Source: Anaeramoeba flamelloides (taxonomy: Eukaryota > Metamonada > Anaeramoebidae). From it: a DNA stretch of 64,000 nt. The DNA lies in NCBI GenBank assembly GCA_027625915.1, contig JANTQA010000063.1, positions 7,211,501 through 7,275,500 on the forward strand. Reading direction: 5' to 3'. Below the pieces are notes generated by a model, which worked only from the letters and a program-made list of their open reading frames with translations, did no database searches and was not told the DNA's origin. Positions 48,501 through 58,239 of the stretch are shown here, one piece after another. Both the position numbers and the translations under genes were made by a program. Numbering within the stretch: the stretch's first letter is position 1; every line of letters begins with the position of its first letter.

Positions 48501-50744
48501 TTAATGATTATTAATGGCATTAATGAACAAGCCATTTTAAATAATGTTTATTGTTTTAATCTAATAACAAAAATATGGAGATCTGAAAGTAATTTTTCAA
48601 GTAGTCATAACCAAAAAAGATATAATCATTCAACGATCTATTATCATGATAAGCTGTACTTAATTGGGGGTACTTCTAATGAACAAAATTTGCAAGATAT
48701 TTCTGTTTTAAATTTAAAAAATTCAAAATGGGAAGAGGTTATTAATGGGGGTAATCAGCCAATTTCTATTGAAAACTGTTTATCTGTTTTATTGGATTAT
48801 TGTAAGGGGAAAGTATTATTGTTTGGAGGGAAAATTGAGAATCATTATTCAAATTCTTGTTATATTCTTGAAATTAATTTTAGACGGGGTAAATTCTCGG
48901 ATCAAAGAAAAAAAAGTACAATAAAAATTCCAATATTAAGATCAAATTCAATAAGTCAATACACAAAATCCCAAATTAATGATCAAAATGATAAAAATAA
49001 TTTTTTATATAGTACTCAGAATAATCTTTCTTTTAAAAATGGAGATTGTAACCAAAGGAGGTTTAGCGCTTATGGAAATATACATATTAATGCATTGGAT
49101 AGGGGATATGGAAATGCAAATGATCATATTTTTATGAATAGTTATGATCATGATCATAGTTATCTTTCTTCGCATTCATATCCCCAATCACATATAAAAA
49201 GGCGTTTAAAATATATCAAGTTGGCTTTAAATTTAAGAAAAAATTCCAAAAAAAATAAAAGAAAAAATCGACTCGAAATAATTCCGAAATCAATTACCAT
49301 TGATCAAAAACTGCACAATGGTATTATTAACAACAATACTAAAGCGGGATTGTCTTTATTCCACCATAAAAATAATGAAAATAACAATAGGAAAAGGTAT
49401 AATAAAAATCGTATTAGTACTTGTTCAAGTAGTATCAATAATAACAATAATTTTAATAGAGTGGCGGGGAAAAATATTCATAATAATAATAACAATAGTA
49501 ATATCTTTTTAAATAAAAAGTTATTAAAGAAATACTATCAAAATATTAATAACCAATTAAATGAATTCTCAATTGATCCGAATGATTTTGAAATAGATTT
49601 TGACCCTTTTAAATCACAAGAAGAAAGTGATGAGATTTTAAAAAATGAAGAAAAAATACATCACATTAATAATAATTTGAAAATGGTTCCTGAGATTTCT
49701 GGTTATAAAGGTATCAAAGGTAATCCCTTTTCTCCAATTCGTTCTGAAAAAAATAAAAAACGTATTAAAAATAACGATAATGAAGATAAACAAAGGGGGG
49801 TAAAGAAAAGGGAGGGGGGGGAAAGTAATAACGATAGGTCAAGGCAGTTTATAATAAAACAAAATCTGAAAAGGAAAAGCAATATCTTTATTAATAACAA
49901 ATCCTTTAGCCTTATTAACTTTTATAATCAAAAAAATAAAAATTTTTCTGATCAGAAATTTTTGTATCCAATACCACATGATTTTAAAAAGCCAATTAAA
50001 AATAATGAAAATGAAATAATAAAACTAAAATACAATGATAATAATAATAAGAAAAGAAATGATTTGCATGGTGAAATTCAAATGGTTAAAAATAAGAGAA
50101 TAATAAATCATAATAACTTTAATTATAGACAATATAATTTATTTGAAAATAACAAAAAAGTTTCTAGTTGTTCCAATGAAGTTGGTGATAAAAAAATAAT
50201 TCACAAATATTCGAATGTGAATCGAAGATCTAAATCTTATCACCACAAAAAAAATGTTAAAAAGAGGGCAAATTTAAATTGTTATAAACACAATGACGAT
50301 AATCAATATTTTAAAAGTTTGCTTGATAGAAAACGAAAGAAAAGGAGAAAGGGGAGAAGCAAAAATAGAAAAATAAAAAAACATAAAAATGATTATTTTT
50401 CAATATCATCTTCCCCGGGTAATATAATAAATATGAAAACAAAGCGTAATTCTTTGCAATGCCATAATTTTTCTTTTAACGATAAAATGTTTTTAGAATT
50501 AATCACTCATAATGAAACAGATCTATGGAATGTCAATAAAAATATTACATTAAATAAATTACTGAATATTTTATCAAAAAAATACAACCATCAATTAATA
50601 TTAAAAAAATCAATTAATGGGCCCGGAATACATACTCAACAAGAATTTGAGTTTTTAATCAATGATTACTTTTTGAAAAAAATTGAAAAAATCAGTTTGT
50701 TTGTTTGTTTTAAAAGGAAAAAAAAACAAATAAAAAATAAATAA
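36174..50744 (+). CDS. IQ-DH-PH-kelch-PB1 protein (RhoGEF), five exons, 1329 aa
   Basis: Exons are 36174-36437, 36686-37060, 42504-43212, 45220-45369 and 48253-50744; all have GT...AG borders and keep frame (3990 nt). Residues 38-58 are an IQ-like calmodulin site (LTLQRIIRGLLDRKRVL). Residues 65-255 are the DH domain: RELIETENTYTSQL, then PIQRIPRYVLLLK, then HPDF...MKEVAELINQNR. Residues 277-383 form a PH fold ending in a Trp helix (ENTLNWYNGL). About 400-710 are six kelch repeats with GG and W/Y landmarks (LFIWGG, LYLFGG, IWIFGG, LMIING, LYLIGG, VLLFGG). A 530-residue Asn/Lys-rich tail follows. The last ~80 residues (DLWNVNKNITLNKLLNILSK...) look like PB1. It should activate Rho-family GTPases at membranes. 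The first exon is short and an upstream exon is possible. Introns 2-4 total over 10 kb. Confidence 0.88.
36438..36685 (+). other. Intron 1 of the RhoGEF-kelch gene
   Basis: GTAAATTTTTCC donor and AAAAATAG acceptor, phase 0, 248 nt. Nothing else was recognised. Confidence 0.8.
37460..38905. mobile_element. Long-TIR element I with a nested MITE
   Basis: Arms of roughly 350 bp. 37465-37840 is complementary to 38490-38895 (shared: AACTTAAACATCAACCGATC / GATCATTTAATGTTTAAGCT; CTTGGAACAAGAAG / CTTCTTGTTCCAAC). A family-B-like MITE (37910-38390, GTAAAACATGG end) sits in the loop. Same-family pieces: 58240-58665 and 59350-59560. The frames 37773-37991 and 38612-38905 belong to it. Confidence 0.6.
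38902..39080. mobile_element. Single end of the ATCGCGAT-type element
   Basis: ATTAGAGGATTTGATGATA matches the left end at 28897. It is followed by degenerate subterminal sites (TCACGATAAA, AATCATGATTA, ATGGCGATAATC, AATCATGGTA). The other end was not found, so it is a fragment. Confidence 0.55.
39452..39500. repeat. CA/TA microsatellite
   Basis: (CA)16 followed by (TA)8. Confidence 0.97.
39600..39950. repeat. Hairpin array at the LINE 3' end
   Basis: Four inverted-repeat units (two AGAAATAAA type, two TTTTCCAGAATT type at 39695-39760 and 39838-39905). They end in CACTCTACGA repeated, next to the LINE. The outer edge is the LINE 3' motif AATTAATTTCCTCTTACAG (39580-39600). Confidence 0.7.
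40390..40700. repeat. Hairpin array inside the LINE
   Basis: Sits between the LINE zinc region and the upstream block, at the place where the 3650-4490 copy has a different hairpin plus poly-C. The segment 40530-40700 is nearly identical to 7825-8000. Spacer at the inner edge: CACTCTACGGCACTTGAAG. Confidence 0.7.
43213..45219 (+). other. Intron 3 of the RhoGEF-kelch gene
   Basis: Phase 1, GTATGT donor and TTATTTAG acceptor; interrupts kelch repeat 1 after LYSLDL. A short stretch (44612-44690, CTTCCCCCCTTTAAAGG...) resembles 29115-29175 inside the ATCGCGAT element. No other feature was recognised. Confidence 0.7.
45600..46440. repeat. Dispersed repeat J, copy 1 (inverted partner at 51050-51790)
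   Basis: 45660-46250 is alignable with the reverse complement of 51140-51720 (TATGTCCCTACGACCCAA / TTGGGTTGTAGGGACATAT; TCAAAAGTTGAGATTGTTTT / AAAACAATCTCAACTTTTGA). Beside it, 46295-46435 holds a cluster of TTATAACA / TGTTATAA motifs, like the TTATTATAACGTTATTATAA block at 51048-51070. Probably a TIR element with TTATAAC subterminal sites. Confidence 0.65.
46720..47130 (+). repeat. Dispersed repeat F, copy 2
   Basis: Aligns with the reverse complement of 21840-22300 (AGTGATCAACTCATTAAAGA, AACATTCGGTCTCTTAAC). Ends not defined. Confidence 0.6.
47480..47760. other. Structured, less AT-rich island with two hairpins
   Basis: Hairpin 1: TTGCAAGTGT (47531-47540) with ACACTTGCAA (47559-47568). 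Hairpin 2: a roughly 38-bp stem (47573-47612 with 47653-47690; ATCTGAGTTATTTTAATAAG / CTTATTAAAATAACTAAGAT) around a 40-nt loop. One plus-strand frame through it is Cys-rich (TEYCKLYILRCKCGVV...MSCTCSQY) before a stop. It could be a MITE-like element, a folded RNA or a relic exon. Confidence 0.5.
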
Positions 50745-51049
50745 ATGAAAAATTATTAAATTTTCATTTTAATTAATGTCTTCATTTATTGTGATTCCTT
50801 GGTTTGGTGTAGTTTTTGTCTTGTGAGGTTTATTGTGCGTAATATGTATATATGAGGAATGTGTGTATTTGAACTTATTTTTATAATTTTTTTTTTTACA
50901 ATTGCAAATACTTTTTATTTTTGTGAATTTTTTTTTTTTTTCATTTTCTTTTGTTTATTTTCAAAGTAATAATTTTTTAGAAAAAAAATTATTATTCCGT
51001 TTTTATTTTTGGTTATAATTATTAATTTTGAAGTTAATATAAAGTTATT

Positions 51050-51790
51050 ATAACGTTATTATAAAGTTATTTAACAAAAGTAAGTTTTTTTTTTTTTTTG
51101 ATCTGTCAGAATTATAACTTTTTTTAAAATGGTTGTAGTAAATGTCCTTAATATTAAAAAGTATTATTTTTTTCTGATTAATATTTTTCGAAATCTAGTT
51201 TAAAACTAAATTCTATTAACCACTGGTGATAAAATATTTTAGAATCAAAACAATCTCAACTTTTGAATATCTAAAATATTTTTTGAAATTACTGTGAACT
51301 TTTTGATTTTTTTTTAAAAAATTGGGGTTGAGAAAAGTTTGAAATCAAAGAATAAGTTAATATATTAAATTAGGAATATTTTTCCAGAAAGTTTATCTTT
51401 TGAGTTTAACTTTTTTTAAATTTTACTATTTAAAAATAAAAAATCATTTGTAGACCAAATTAATCCCTTTTATGAAAATAAAATTCCCATAATTTAGAAT
51501 TTATTTTAGTAAATGAGTTAAAATAAAATATTGTATCTGAATATATATATAATTTCAAGTTTGAATTTAATCATTTTGGTAAAAAAATTTTCAAGAAAAA
51601 GTTAAATTGAAACTTTATTAATTTTTATTTTTTCAATTAGTTTTTCTAATTTTTTTAATAGAAGGTATTTGATCAATTTTCCATTTTTAGTGTAATTTGG
51701 GTTGTAGGGACATATTAAATAAATATCTTTCAATAAAACAAAACCATTTTTAATAGTCAAAGGTGAGTTATTTTTATAATATTTTAAGGA
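51050..51790. repeat. Dispersed repeat J, copy 2
   Basis: Inverted partner of 45600-46440; the pair flanks the last exon of the RhoGEF gene. The TTATAAC-rich block lies at its left edge. Confidence 0.65.
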
Positions 51791-52679
51791 TTATTAAATC
51801 AATAAGATCTTTTTTTTTTTTATAAATTTTCATGAGGTTGGTTTAGGAAATAGAACAAATATATTATTGAAAGTATGATAATATCCAATTATTTTATCTA
51901 TATTTTAAAATTATGTGTAATTATTCAGGAAATAAATTGTCAAATGGAAAAAAAAATTTGTTTACATAAAAAAAATTGTCAAATCTGTTTTAATTATAAA
52001 ATGATAGTGAAAATGAAAATTTTGTAATTATTTTTTTACCTATTTACCACTGATCAATGAAGATATATGAAAGAAAAATCTCTCAAATTTGATTAATCTC
52101 TCTTATTAAAATCTTATAGCCAATTTCAAGAATGAGAAGAATAATCATAGCAAAAAAAATGCAAAAATTTACTTTTATTAAGTTTATAAAATTCAAATTT
52201 GGGTAAATTGATCATGATTAAATTTTAGTTTTGTTTAATGTATTAAATTTTATTTGAATTCTAATAACCAATCTAATTTTTAGATTTGGTGTTTGTTTTA
52301 AAAAGAACAAAAAGTGAATTTATAAAATATTTAAATTTGTGGATTTTTATTGTAGTTTTACAATTATACCAGATTTGACAATTTTTTCTTAATGTTAACA
52401 ATATTTTTTTCAATTTTCCCATTTTTTTCCTAATTGCTAATACAGTATAAATAATTTATTATGAGATTTTTGAAATGAATTATTTTTTCTTAAAATTCTC
52501 ATTTTTTTTGATTATTATTATTTTATAAATTTGTTTTTGTACACATCTAGTTACAAAATCAATTATTTTGATAATCTTGTAAAATATTTTATATTGATCT
52601 TTATTCTTAATCCCTTATGATTTTTATAAACCTTTTAAGAATAGAAAATAATTTTCTAAAAAAATTAATTACTATTAAA

Positions 52680-53225
52680 CTTTGTTTTTGTCAAAGTTTT
52701 CCCAAATTAAATTTTCCAAATATTATTTTTTGTTGATACTCGAACTTTGAAGAACAAATAAAAAAGTAGAATAATATATATCAGAGAATAGATGATACTT
52801 ATATCAAGTAATTATTATCATCTGTTATATCTTCTTAAAAATTGAAAAACAATAATTCTGTTGGAATTAATTGAGAAAAAAAACAAAGTTCGTGGTGATA
52901 TTTAATTGAGATCAAAGACAATTACAATGTAAATTGAAATCTTTTCTCTACAAGTATTTGTACTATTTCAAGAGCATCAGAATAACAGGTTTTGGCCAGT
53001 TTCTATAAACCTTGTAATACATGAAAAAAAAATAGTTAATGCATTTTACATATCAATGAAAAGAAAAGAAAATATAAAACAATTATAATGATGATTTCAA
53101 TTTTGTAATTTTTCAAATAAATATTTTATTTTAATATTCTTTTTCACTTTTTTACCACATTTAAACATCCTTTTACATCTGGATATGTTTGATTTGAAAA
53201 TATTTTAGATATAAACTATTTTTAC
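52680..53225. mobile_element. TIR element family D, shortened diverged copy
   Basis: The left edge ACTTTGTTTTTGTCAAAG corresponds to AAACTCTGTTTCAGTCAAAG of 15861. Internal blocks match: ACTTTGAAGAACAAATAAAA and CTTAAAAATTGAAAAACAA. The right edge is weak. Confidence 0.5.
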
Positions 53226-53976
53226 AAAATTAATTATATAGATATTCTTTTAAAATATTTTATATTTATAATAAATTATTAACCCCTTTAGATTGCTCAA
53301 AATATCTAAAGAATATCAAATAATTTAAAAAAATTAATATCAAATTGCTAATGAAACTTTCAAGTGTAGAATTATTTATCAAATATTATAGTTGATTTTT
53401 TAAAAAAACTAAATGATACTTTTCTGTTCAAATTTCGAAATCGAGAAGAGGTTTATTTAAATAGAGTTTGATTATAGTGAGGGAAATCAATTTTTTTGTT
53501 ATCCCATTTTATAAAATAATAGAAAAAAAGACATTTTTTATACAAAAAAAACATTAAAATTGAAAACTTCAAATTAAAAGGTTGTTTTTTTTTTTTTTTA
53601 GTTATATTAAAATCTATTTTATTATTGAATGGATGCGAAAATAAATTTTTAATTTCAATTTATTTTATGATAGTTTTTTTAATAGTTGAAGTAACTGTAT
53701 CAAATTTTTAATGAGAAATCATTTGAATCAAAAACCAATTTACCAATTTCTAAAATCTTAAATTCTAATCTCTTCGAATATTTTTACCCTATGGAAAAGA
53801 TTTTTCATTTTATAACTTTTTCTATTATCACCCTGAAAAGAAAAGAATAGTAATCGAAAAGATATAATATTCATAAAAAACAATTTGAACTGATTTTAAA
53901 ATATAAATATCATATTTAATGTTCTAATTTACTTCTCAAAAACAAATTATTTTTTTTTTTTATTTTTTTTTTTAGT

Positions 53977-54113
53977 AGAATTTTACACTTTCAAAAAATA
54001 ACATCAAAAAAATATTTCAACTGAATTTCATACTTAATTGATTTTTTTTTAAACAACCCATTTACTTTTTTTTATTAGAATTTTACACTTTCAAAAAATA
54101 ACATCAAAAAAAT
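53977..54113. repeat. Direct repeat pair, 37 bp, offset 100 bp
   Basis: AGAATTTTACACTTTCAAAA followed by AATAACATCAAAAAAAT occurs at 53977-54013 and again at 54077-54113, preceded each time by a T-rich run. Confidence 0.85.
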
Positions 54114-54788
54114 CTTCAACTTCATTGATTGTTTTAGATTAGTTGAATATTCAATTTTTAAACAAAAAAATTGAAAATTTAAAATAATTTTTTTACTATT
54201 AATCCCAATTGTAAAAAAAAAATCAAAAGATCACAAATTATTATTTTTTGTAACCTTTCTAAAAAAAAAATTTTGGAAAAAAAAAATATTTGTTTGTATC
54301 AGTGGAAAAATGAAAAAAAAAAATACTAGAATCCAATTATTAGATTTATAAATTGTCAAATTACTTTTTAATATAGTTTTTATCTTTCAATAATTTTTTA
54401 TATTTTTTGTTTTATTTTTCTACTAAAAATCTTGTAATTTATGAATTTTTATTTTGTTTTTATAAGTTATAAATAGGCTTAGGAATGATTGTCAATTATT
54501 AAATAGAAATTTTTCCAAAAAGAAATATTTTTACTCTCTTTATTTTTTTAAAGGGGTTCTTATTTGTAATATTTATTTTATTTTATAAGTTTTATTGAAA
54601 ATATTATTTAATTAAAGGTATGGGGCAGACAGTCTAACAATTTGTCTTTTTGATATTATTAATTCAAATTGGAAACAATTTCTGTTGATCAATTATTTTT
54701 TTCTATTGTATCTAATAATCTAATCTGGGGGTTCTTAGTTTCATTCTATTTATACATTTATAAAGTATATAAAAAATAAATAAATATC

Positions 54789-55124
54789 ACAACTACCAAT
54801 CTATTAATCTTAGTTTTGTCAATTTGCCTTTCGTAAAAAAAAAAATAAATTGTCAAAAATTACCATTTTGAATTTGAGCAATATCAAAGAAAAATAGAGA
54901 AATGAAGAGGAATTTTAACATTATTAATTCTTAAAATACAAATAATTTTGTTTTAAAAAAGTAATAGAAAAAAAATTGTAACAATTTTTTTTTAAAAAGT
55001 GAAGTATTATTCTTATTTTTTTTTTTAGATTGCTCAAATTCAAAATGGCAATTTTTGACAATTTATTTTAGTTTTTTTACAAAATCCGAATTGATGAATC
55101 TAAGATTAATAGATTGGTAGTTGT
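54789..55124. mobile_element. TIR element K, 336 bp
   Basis: ACAACTACCAATCTATTAAT at the left and the complement ATTAATAGATTGGTAGTTGT at the right. The arms extend over about 120 bp each (AAATTGTCAAAAATTACCAT / ATGGCAATTTTTGACAATTT). A half copy lies at 55970-56065. Confidence 0.82.
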
Positions 55125-55149
55125 TAAAGAATCAATCTAGCTTTTTGTT

Positions 55150-55855
55150 TTTATTACATTTTTCAGTTTAAGGTGTTCAGTTGTAATGGGTGAATTACAT
55201 GTGTTTAAAAAGTTTACATAGATATTAGAAGAAAAATATTATTGTAGTACTTTTCAAAATGGAAATCATTTTTTCACATTTTTGTTATTTTTTCGATTTT
55301 TTTTAAAATGTAATTCAGTTGCAAATTTTTTTTGTTATTGCAAGATCAATATTCACTTTGTAAAAATATGTTATTCAAAGCTTATTGAAACTGTGGAAAT
55401 TATTATTCAGAAATCAAATTGATTTCTATTGGAATTTTATTCAATCTTTGATCTTGCTATTTGAATAATATATGTGAACAATTTAACTTCATTTTCATTT
55501 CCTTTTTCGAATATAGACCACAAATCCCAACCTACTTGGTTTGGGGACTTGATTTCTAAAAGAAAAGTATTTGTAAATGAAGTGAAAATTGTTTCCGATT
55601 AATTATTCAAATACCAGTAGAAGTGAAAAACAAACATTTTTGTTTTTCTCAATACGGGTTAAAGAAATAGAATTTTGAAATTTTTACGAAAATATATTGA
55701 TTAATTAGTTTTATTTCAGATGGATATCAATGCTTCTTTAATGTGTATGTTCTGCAGATTTTTTATTTGTTCTTCAAAGGTCAATTATAAAAAAATTATT
55801 TCTATTTGAAAAAAATGCTGTTGGTTTGACAGTAACAAAGTTTAAAAGAAAATTT
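55150..55855. mobile_element. TIR element family D, inverted copy
   Basis: Reverse complement of 15861-16561 along its length (AATTACATGTGTTTAAAAAG; GGGGACTTGATTTCTAAAAG; AGTGAAAATTGTTTCC; CTTCAAAGGTCAATT). The ends are degraded. Confidence 0.72.
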
Positions 55856-55969
55856 TGATTTACTTTTTAGTCAATTAACGATATGAAAAAAAAAAGATTT
55901 TAAAAAAAGCTCCAAATATAACAAAACCTATATTAAAAATTTCAATCAAGAACCCACAAATCAAAGTTA

Positions 55970-56065
55970 TTCTTGAACATCTATCAATCAATTAATCTTA
56001 AACTCTTCAATTCGAATTTTGTGAAAAAAAAAAAATAAATTGTCAAAAAACGCCTTTTTGAACCA
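55970..56065. mobile_element. Half copy of TIR element K
   Basis: ATCTATCAATCAATTAATCT ... AAATAAATTGTCAAAAAACG corresponds to the left arm of 54789-55124. Confidence 0.6.
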
Positions 56066-56069
56066 CTAT

Positions 56070-56558
56070 TAAAACCCATACCAAGTACAAGATCGATCAG
56101 CTCAGAATCAAATTAACAATTCACCACACCTTTCACAAGATAATCTTTTTTTTTAAATTTCAGGTATTGTAATCCTTAAAAGAGTGTTAACTTTTAAATA
56201 TTTTAATCTTTAGTTCATATTCTACGAAACGAATATTTTATGATACTTCTACAATCAAATCAGTAGAGTAAAAATTTTTTCTGAGAGAAAACTTTGTGAG
56301 GTTTAATTCATTGTCTAAAAATATCATTTCTAAAAGATGTTGTAAAGATCTTTGGTTTTACTTCAGCTTTTAAACTAAATACAATATTTTGGAATGTGAA
56401 CCATAAAATTTTCAATTTTTAATTGGAAAATAATAGTAATAAAACCCATAACAAGTACAATATCGATCAGTTAAGAATCAAATTGACAAGTGGTCACATC
56501 ACCTGACACAAGATAATCTTTGATCAAATTTCAGGGATTGTTAACCTTAAATGAAACA
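56070..56558. repeat. Direct repeat pair (~115 bp, offset 370)
   Basis: 56070-56185 and 56440-56558 share AAAACCCATA(C/A)CAAGTACAA, then ATCGATCAG, AGAATCAAATT, CACAAGATAATCTTT and AAATTTCAGG(T/G)ATTGT. The block is much less AT-driven than its surroundings and conserved only in these patches, so a small RNA or element end is possible. Function unknown. Confidence 0.65.
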
Positions 56559-57375
56559 ACTTTGGAAAGAATTGAATTTTTTAAATTGAATTGTTAAAAA
56601 AGTAAGGATCTAAAAAAGTAAATGATAAATGATATTTTCAAAGAGATGAATTGAAATTTGTGGTGTTTTCTCAGTAATTTTAACAACTTTTTAATCAATT
56701 CTCTGAAAAAAGTTTTTTTTATAAAACTAAAATATATGAGTGATCAAATTTATAACAATATTTTTGTTGTTAGTCTGAACTTAAGATTAGTGGTTTGGTT
56801 TGGTATTTATTTGAAAAAACTTTAATATACGGTAATTTTTAAATTAAACCAATCCCTTAACTAAAATTACTTTTGTAAATTTTTTGAGGTATGAAAAATC
56901 TTAAAGAAGCCAGAAAAACATATTATAAAAGAAGTGTTTAATTGGTATCAATAAAATTTGTTTTTGAATTATTTATAGAATCATGTTTGAATTTATTAAA
57001 CCAAAATATTTTCATTTTTTTATTTGTATTTTTATCAAATTAAAAATTTTCCTCTTATCTTTGAAAAATAGACTTCACCTGAAGACCAAATATTTCCTTA
57101 GAGCACTTCAAGTGATGTAAATTTGAAGAACACTATAAAATGAACGATTTTTTTGAACCAAGAAAAATGTTTGTGATCCTTTTTTATTATAAATTTTTCT
57201 TTTTGATTTTTAATAAAATAGTGATCAATTGATGAGGGGTTGGTTGCTTCAAAATGATGTGTTATAAAAAAAGATTGCAGACAAGATCGAATGGTTGAAC
57301 AAAGACTTTTACAAAGAATAAGATGTACGTAAAATAGCAGCCCCTTATCTTATCGAAGCAAAAAAAAAGACGAAG

Positions 57376-57388
57376 AAAAAAAAAAAAA
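57376..57388 (-). terminator. RNA polymerase III terminator of tRNA-Met
   Basis: A run of 13 T on the minus strand starting 6 nt after the discriminator base of the tRNA. Confidence 0.85.
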
Positions 57389-57393
57389 TCCTA

Positions 57394-57481
57394 TGGGAAT
57401 AGTGAGACTCGAACTCACGACCTTTAGATGTCTTATTCATTGATTATGAGGCTAACGCGCTACCGACTGCGCTATATTCCC
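57394..57481 (-). tRNA. tRNA-Met(CAU), elongator, with a 15-nt intron
   Basis: Minus strand. Acceptor stem GGGAATA/TATTCCC (7 bp) with discriminator A at 57394. D arm GCGC-AGTCGGTA-GCGC; anticodon stem TTAGC / TCTAA with loop CTCATAA (anticodon CAU); T arm GTGAG-TTCGAGT-CTCAC. The intron ATCAATGAATAAGAC (57430-57444) lies one base 3' of the anticodon, the canonical 37/38 site, leaving a 73-nt mature molecule. The A box (TAGCGCAGTCGG) and B box (GTTCGAGTC) are intact. It lacks the three G-C pairs of initiators in the anticodon stem, hence elongator. Splicing would need the tRNA endonuclease. Confidence 0.95.
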
Positions 57482-58239
57482 AAGGTACTATAATCACTAT
57501 ATCTAGGTAAAAGGAATATTGCTTTCTTTGTTTCAAAAAACTAAAGATGATTTATTTAAAGACTTACTGTATTAAATTCAAATCTTTCAAGATTTTAAAC
57601 AAAAAACAATAATAACTAAATAATGTCTCTTAACAAGAATACTCTATGAATTCTAATAACTATACAATAACAAAAATCTTCATCTTTACTACTAGTATTA
57701 AAGTTATAAATGGGAAACAATTTTCATATCATTTTTCCAATTCCCTTTACGAAATAAAACCACAAACTACAACCTACTTTTTTAAAAACTCTATTGGTAA
57801 AAGATAAAAAAGGAAAATAAAGTAAAAATTTTTACCATTTAAAATTCAAATTCCAGTTTAACAAATTTTTCATCAATTAAAAGTTACCCTCTATCTTTAA
57901 ATCTCGATATTAAATCCTTATTGTAAATAATAAATTATTTGATCTTGAATCTGTTTTCTTTTGTTTATTGGTTTTATGTGTTTCTCTCTCATATTTTTAA
58001 AAACAAATAGATCTTGACATTTTAACAATCCCCTTTAATTTCTAACGGGAACACAATAATCCAAAAATAGGTTAGAATTCTATTTGTATTGGAGTTGATT
58101 GTTCAGCAAAAAGTGGATTTGAGTTGTAAAGGGTTGACCTCTACCATTGGAGAAACCCCAAATCAAAGTGTATTGTAATTCAAAGTCAATCAAATTAAAG
58201 TATGTATTTAAAGCCTGCATAAACCCGATAATCAGTGTT

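Larger units (their letters stand above)
50745..54788. other. Intergenic DNA downstream of the RhoGEF gene
   Basis: Contains dispersed repeat J copy 2 (51050-51790), a family-D TIR copy (52680-53225) and a pair of 37-bp direct repeats (53977-54013, 54077-54113). No gene seen. Confidence 0.55.
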
